A DNA stretch of 8,958 bases from Actinobacteria bacterium 13_1_40CM_66_12 (lineage in GTDB: Bacteria; Chloroflexota; Dormibacteria; Dormibacterales; Dormibacteraceae), in contig MNEW01000083.1 in the NCBI GenBank assembly GCA_001917895.1, positions 1 through 8,958 on the forward strand, written 5' to 3'. The notes under the pieces are model-generated. The model was not told the origin of the DNA. It was given only the letters and a program-made list of their open reading frames with translations, and did no database searches. This document shows positions 6,127 through 8,958 of this stretch, piece by piece; position 1 is the first letter of the stretch, and every line of letters begins with the position of its first letter. Both the position numbers and the translations under genes were made by a program.

Positions 6127-6140
6127 CTGGGGCTCCCCAG
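6127..6140. repeat. Perfect inverted repeat upstream of the poly-glycine secreted protein
   Basis: CTGGGG CT CCCCAG is a perfect 14-bp inverted repeat 33 bp upstream of ATG 6094. It could form a tight hairpin in the 5' leader or be a protein-binding site. There is no T tract, so it does not look like an intrinsic terminator. The rest of the 6095-6222 gap holds no clear promoter; a shorter inverted repeat, CGAAA GCG TTTCG, is at 6209-6221 just past the LUD gene stop. Confidence 0.4.
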
Positions 6141-6222
6141 ATTCATCGCATAGGCACGGCCCTCCGGTCCCGAGCAGACCCCCTCAGCCATCCTCAACGG
6201 ACGGCGGGCGAAAGCGTTTCGG

Positions 6223-6846
6223 TCAGAAGCCGACCGGTTCGCGCACCAGGATCACTGTCGTCCGGCCCGGATTGAAGTCGCGCTCGAGGATCAGGATCCG
6301 GGTCAGCTTGGTGCCGATGCCCATCTGCTCCCTCAGCCGAGCGTCCTCATACGGCTGGACGTAGTCGGTGATCCGGCGCATGGCCGTGTCGAGGTCCGGG
6401 ACGATCTTCTGACTCCCGATCACCAGGATCAACGTACCGGCTCCGCTCGCGATTGGCCCGATCTGGCTGCCGCTCGCTGAAGCCACGAGCACCTGCCCGG
6501 ATTCGGTCACGGCCTGGGCGCTGCCCAGCATGTAATCGGGCGACGAGGCGAGCTTCCTGATCTCTCGCATCTGCGTCTTCCGGTCCATCACGAGAGTCCG
6601 CTTCCGGATGAAGTCGTAGCGGTCACTCTCCATCAGCTCTTTGAACAGGCCGATGTCTTCCATGGTCTTGGACTTGCCAGAGTGGACCTCGGCCCCCTCG
6701 GGAAGGCGCTCCAGGACGGCTGCCTTCGCTTCAGCCGCGGTCCCGACGATGACCACCTCGAAATTTCGTTCCCGCAGCCGTTCTGCGAGCGCATCCAGAG
6801 CTGCCTCGGACGCGGGGCGGGCGAAATCGGTCGTGGATGCGGCCAT
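6223..6846 (-). CDS. LUD-domain protein (LutC/YkgG-like)
   Basis: 207 residues from ATG 6846, with AGGAGA nine bases upstream. The protein is a single LUD (DUF162) domain. After a helical N-terminus (about 12-28) comes a strand, FEVVIVG (29-35), then HSGKSKTMEDIG (55-66), matching the conserved Gly-Ser-Lys-Thr...Gly region of the family. The core continues with SAQAVTESGQVLVASASG, the segment equivalent to the Ala-Glu-(T/S)-Gly motif of LutC, and LILVIGSQKIVPDLDTAMRRI, the conserved Val-Gly...Lys-Ile-Val...Ala..Arg-Ile ending. In LutABC the LUD protein helps oxidise L-lactate, but no LutA or LutB gene is next to it here, so this is a stand-alone member with unproven activity. It is divergent from a marR gene and its promoter carries palindromes, suggesting it is that regulator's target. 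Confidence 0.9.
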   Translation of the reverse strand: MAASTTDFARPASEAALDALAERLRERNFEVVIVGTAAEAKAAVLERLPEGAEVHSGKSKTMEDIGLFKELMESDRYDFIRKRTLVMDRKTQMREIRKLASSPDYMLGSAQAVTESGQVLVASASGSQIGPIASGAGTLILVIGSQKIVPDLDTAMRRITDYVQPYEDARLREQMGIGTKLTRILILERDFNPGRTTVILVREPVGF

Positions 6847-6869
6847 CTGGGATTATCTCCTGAAATTAG

Positions 6870-6881
6870 TTGAAGCTTCAA
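6870..6881. promoter_or_regulatory. Palindromic operator candidate at the LUD gene start point
   Basis: TTGAAGCTTCAA is a perfect 12-bp palindrome. Its centre (6875/6876) coincides with the predicted transcription start of the LUD gene. MarR-family dimers typically bind AT-rich palindromes of this size in the shared region with a divergent target, so this is the likeliest operator for the adjacent MarR protein. The binding partner is inferred. Confidence 0.6.
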
Positions 6882-6882
6882 T

Positions 6883-6912
6883 AATATAGCTGGACAGTAT
6901 TCCAGGTGTCAA
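6883..6912 (-). promoter_or_regulatory. Promoter of the LUD-domain gene
   Basis: On the minus strand a perfect -35 TTGACA (6907-6912) is followed by an 18-bp spacer and -10 TATATT (6883-6888, five of six matches). Transcription would start near 6876, giving a leader of about 30 bases with the AGGAGA ribosome site (6856-6861). This is the best promoter in the window. Confidence 0.7.
6890..6905. promoter_or_regulatory. Second inverted repeat inside the LUD/marR promoters
   Basis: CTGGA CAGTAT TCCAG has 5-bp arms and lies within the spacer between the -10 and -35 of the LUD promoter, overlapping the -35 of the marR promoter. Its centre is 22 bp from that of the first palindrome, about two helical turns, so a second dimer could bind on the same face. 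Confidence 0.4.
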
Positions 6913-6920
6913 CCTATACT
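6891..6920 (+). promoter_or_regulatory. Promoter of the marR gene, probably leaderless
   Basis: TGGACA (6891-6896, five of six) and TATACT (6915-6920, five of six) are 18 bp apart. Only seven bases separate the -10 from ATG 6928 and there is no Shine-Dalgarno, so the message should begin at or just before the start codon. It overlaps the divergent LUD promoter almost entirely. Confidence 0.55.
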
Positions 6921-6927
6921 TGGATCG

Positions 6928-7335
6928 ATGGCGAAATCCACGAATCAGGAAGCTATCGTCCGGCTGTTGATGGACGTGAGCCGGAACCTGACGAGCCACT
7001 ATGATGCCAAGCTCGCCGAGCTCCACTTGACCCTTCCCCAGGCCATGCTCCTGCGACAGCTCGGCGACGCACTGCCGATGAACGAGGCCGCGGACAAGCT
7101 GCACTGCGATCCGTCCAACGTGACCGGCATCGTCGATCGGCTGGAGGCGCGCGGACTCATCGAGAGACAGCACCTCACCACCGACCGCAGGGTCAAGCAC
7201 CTCGCGCTCACGCCGGCGGGGCGTCGGCTACGCAGCCGTGTGGAAGCGGTCCTCTCGGCGGCTCCGGGCGTGTCCGACCTCGGCGCCTCGGATCAGGCGG
7301 CGCTGCTGTCTCTGCTCGGCCAGATCAAGAGCTGA
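6928..7335 (+). CDS. MarR-family transcriptional regulator
   Basis: 135 residues, slightly short for the family. The N-terminal dimerisation helix (8-31) is followed by the winged helix-turn-helix: LTLPQAMLLRQLG (34-46), MNEAADKLHC (51-60), recognition helix DPSNVTGIVDRLEARGL (61-77) and the wing LTTDRRVKHLALTPAG (83-98) with the Asp-Arg-Arg signature at 86-88. A short C-terminal dimer helix ends at Lys134. The only cysteine, Cys60, is just before the recognition helix; nothing indicates a redox sensor. The gene is divergent from the LUD-domain gene and shares an 81-bp control region with palindromes, so it probably represses that gene and itself (inference). The ligand is unknown. Its 3' end overlaps the convergent large regulator by 11 bp. 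Confidence 0.93.
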   Translation: MAKSTNQEAIVRLLMDVSRNLTSHYDAKLAELHLTLPQAMLLRQLGDALPMNEAADKLHCDPSNVTGIVDRLEARGLIERQHLTTDRRVKHLALTPAGRRLRSRVEAVLSAAPGVSDLGASDQAALLSLLGQIKS

Positions 7336-8958
7336 AACCCTCGAGCGCGTAGGCCAGCGCCTCTTCGAAGCCAAGGGCGTGGCCCGCGTCCCACGCGGCC
7401 TGCGCCCGGTCGGCCGGCAGCGCACGCCGTGCCGCATCCTCGAACGCCGACGTGAACTGGTGCCATGTCGCCGGCGGCTTCTGGCCGGTGGATTCGAACA
7501 TCGCCCTTGCGGCCCCTGCCAGCCGGAGCGCGCGTTCGGCGCTACCGTCGGCAGCGGCGATGCCCGCGAGCATGTCCAGCGACCAGGCTGAGCGGCGGTC
7601 TCGCAGGGAGAGCCCGATTTCGATCGCCTCCCGGATGGATTCGCGCGCGGTCGACATGTCGCCCTGGGCCATCGTGACCGCGGCGAGGAAGACCAGGCTC
7701 ATGGCAGATTCATCGCGACGGCCCTTCGCGCTCCTGACCTCGATGCTCTGCCTGAACAGAGACTCCGCTTCGGCGGCATTGGAGCGTTGGCTCGCGACCA
7801 TTGCCAGCTGGTGCAGGACCTCGCCCTCTTGCTGCGCATTGCCATCCTCTCGGCTGAGACGCAGCGCCTCGAGCAGAGATGTCTGCGCGGCATCGAGCCG
7901 CTGTCGTGCGCTGTCGAGCAACCCTGAGAGAAAGAGGGCGCGCGCCACGCCGCTGCGGTCCCTGGCTTTCTCGGCACGTTCGAGTCCATCCCGAATACGA
8001 CTCTCCGACATGTCGAAGTCACCGGCTACATATGCGAACGTGCCGGCGTCCAGGAGTCCTGACCGACGCAGTGGGCTGGCTTCAGGAACGCGGCCCAGCA
8101 TCTGCTCCAGAGACTGGCGGGCCTCCGCGATGTGGCCGCGCAGAAGCCAGAAGGCGTAGAGCGCGTTTGCCAGCCTCAAGCCCATCTCGACATCTGATCC
8201 GGCCGACCAGCGCAGGGCCGCGAGCAGGTTGTCGTGGTCATCTTCGAGCCGGTCGAGCCAGGCGGCCAGCTGGCCTGGCTGCCGCGACGCTGCCAGATGC
8301 AGGTAGAAGGCGGCGTGACGCGACTGCGTGCGCTCGACCTCGTCGGCGGCACGGAGCCGATCGAGCGCATAGTCCCGAATGGTGTCGAGGCAGCGGTAGC
8401 GGCCGTCGACCGCCAGCACCAACGATTTCGAAACGAGCTGACCGACGAGGTCGACAACGTCTCCAGGTGGCAGGCCCGGGTCGGTGCACACCTGCTCGCA
8501 GGCCGGCAGGGAGAAGTAGCCGGCGAAGACGGCAGATCGCCGAAACAGCACCTGTTCCGGAACCTCCAGCAGGTCGTGGCTCCAGTCGATCGTCGCCCGC
8601 AGCGTCTTCTGGCGGGTCGATGCCGTGCGGCTGCCGCCGGCCAGGAACGCTAGACCGCTCTCGAGGCGTTCAAGGATCTCGTCCACGGTCATCATCGGAA
8701 CCCGGGCCGCGGCCAGCTCCATCGCCAGCGGAATCCCGTCGAGCCGCTCGCAGATTCGCGTCACCGTAGTGACGCCCGAGCCGGCCAGCACGAAGTCAGG
8801 CGAGCTGGCATGGGCGCGATCCAGGAACAAGCGGGTCGCCTCCGGCACCGACAGCGGGGGCACGCGCCACACCGTCTCGCCGGGAACTTTGAGCGGTTCC
8901 CGGCTGGTGACGACCAGGTGCAGGTCGGGGCAATCACTGAGGAGATGAAGGGCAAGCC
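7325..8958 (-). CDS. NB-ARC/TPR transcriptional-regulator-type ATPase (AfsR/LuxR-associated, COG3903-like), 5' partial
   Basis: The visible part is 543 residues; the frame is open to the window edge and the GTG at 8872 is internal, because the residues before it (LHLVVTSREPLKVPGE) form the conserved sensor strand of NB-ARC-type STAND ATPases. Walker A, Walker B and any N-terminal effector (HTH, SARP or cyclase) lie outside. In order: TSRE (17-20 of the visible part), VPPLSVPEA, the ICERLDGIPLAMELAAARV segment with its GxPLA motif (74-78), the winged-helix region with LRATIDWSHDLL, VFAGYFSLPACEQVC and RYRCLDTIRDYALDRL, then an alpha-helical repeat array of TPR type (about residue 210 on) with repeats such as AEAESLFRQSIEVRSAKG and STARESIREAIEIGLSL. 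The C-terminus (AWDAGHALGFEEALAYAL) is the usual ending. Such proteins are signal-responsive regulators; signal and targets are unknown. The 3' end overlaps marR by 11 bp, tail to tail. Confidence 0.9.
   Translation of the reverse strand, partial: LALHLLSDCPDLHLVVTSREPLKVPGETVWRVPPLSVPEATRLFLDRAHASSPDFVLAGSGVTTVTRICERLDGIPLAMELAAARVPMMTVDEILERLESGLAFLAGGSRTASTRQKTLRATIDWSHDLLEVPEQVLFRRSAVFAGYFSLPACEQVCTDPGLPPGDVVDLVGQLVSKSLVLAVDGRYRCLDTIRDYALDRLRAADEVERTQSRHAAFYLHLAASRQPGQLAAWLDRLEDDHDNLLAALRWSAGSDVEMGLRLANALYAFWLLRGHIAEARQSLEQMLGRVPEASPLRRSGLLDAGTFAYVAGDFDMSESRIRDGLERAEKARDRSGVARALFLSGLLDSARQRLDAAQTSLLEALRLSREDGNAQQEGEVLHQLAMVASQRSNAAEAESLFRQSIEVRSAKGRRDESAMSLVFLAAVTMAQGDMSTARESIREAIEIGLSLRDRRSAWSLDMLAGIAAADGSAERALRLAGAARAMFESTGQKPPATWHQFTSAFEDAARRALPADRAQAAWDAGHALGFEEALAYALEGFSS

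Noticed and set aside
6220..6236. Hairpin CGGTC / GACCG around the LUD gene stop codon as a terminator
   Set aside because: Short stem overlapping the stop codon with no T-rich stretch after it.
7879..8769. Long plus-strand frame opposite the large regulator
   Set aside because: Arg/Pro/Ala-rich antisense product; the minus-strand frame carries clear NB-ARC and TPR features.
8870..8872. GTG at 8872 as the start of the large regulator
   Set aside because: The frame stays open to the right edge and upstream codons encode the conserved VVTSREPL sensor segment.
1..8958. Defence system, prophage, transposon, CRISPR or tRNA content
   Set aside because: No transposase, integrase, nuclease, reverse transcriptase, spaced repeats or tRNA-like cloverleaf was seen on either strand.

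Overview
This is an ordinary bacterial chromosome segment of high G+C content, almost fully coding, with no RNA genes, insertion sequences, CRISPR arrays or phage genes that I can see. The G+C-rich codon use, the lipoprotein-type solute-binding protein, the NB-ARC/TPR-type regulator, TTG/GTG starts and at least one probable leaderless gene suggest a soil- or water-type high-GC lineage such as Actinomycetota, Chloroflexota or Dormibacterota. The sequence does not settle which one.

Layout. Positions 1-3847 (+) hold a PotABCD-type (spermidine/putrescine family) ABC importer operon in the order ATPase (5' end missing), lipoprotein binding protein, permease B, permease C. The last three genes lie in one reading frame, separated only by TAA stops, and both permeases start with TTG. 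Positions 3808-4059 (-) hold an in-frame tandem duplication of a ~48-residue small membrane protein. Its second copy runs directly into the 3' end of the permease C gene, so each gene now reads into the other's antisense strand. Positions 4152-4712 (+) encode a secreted protein of unknown function. It converges with a class I SAM methyltransferase (4699-5466, -), which lies downstream of a second secreted protein with a nine-glycine linker (5504-6094, -).

Positions 6223-6846 (-) encode a stand-alone LUD-domain (LutC/YkgG-like) protein, divergent from a MarR-family regulator (6928-7335, +). The 81-bp region between them holds a near-consensus promoter for the LUD gene, a probable leaderless promoter for marR, a perfect 12-bp palindrome at the predicted LUD transcription start, and a second inverted repeat 22 bp away inside the promoter. 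This is a self-contained regulator-target module. From 7325 to the window end (-) lies the C-terminal part of a large NB-ARC/TPR (AfsR/LuxR-associated, COG3903-like) regulator whose P-loop end is outside the window.

I do not see a clear new defence or biosynthetic system. The points most worth following are the duplicated small membrane protein and its junction with potC, the marR/LUD control region, and the same-frame TTG-start permease genes. All coding genes meet closely, and three convergent pairs overlap at their 3' ends.
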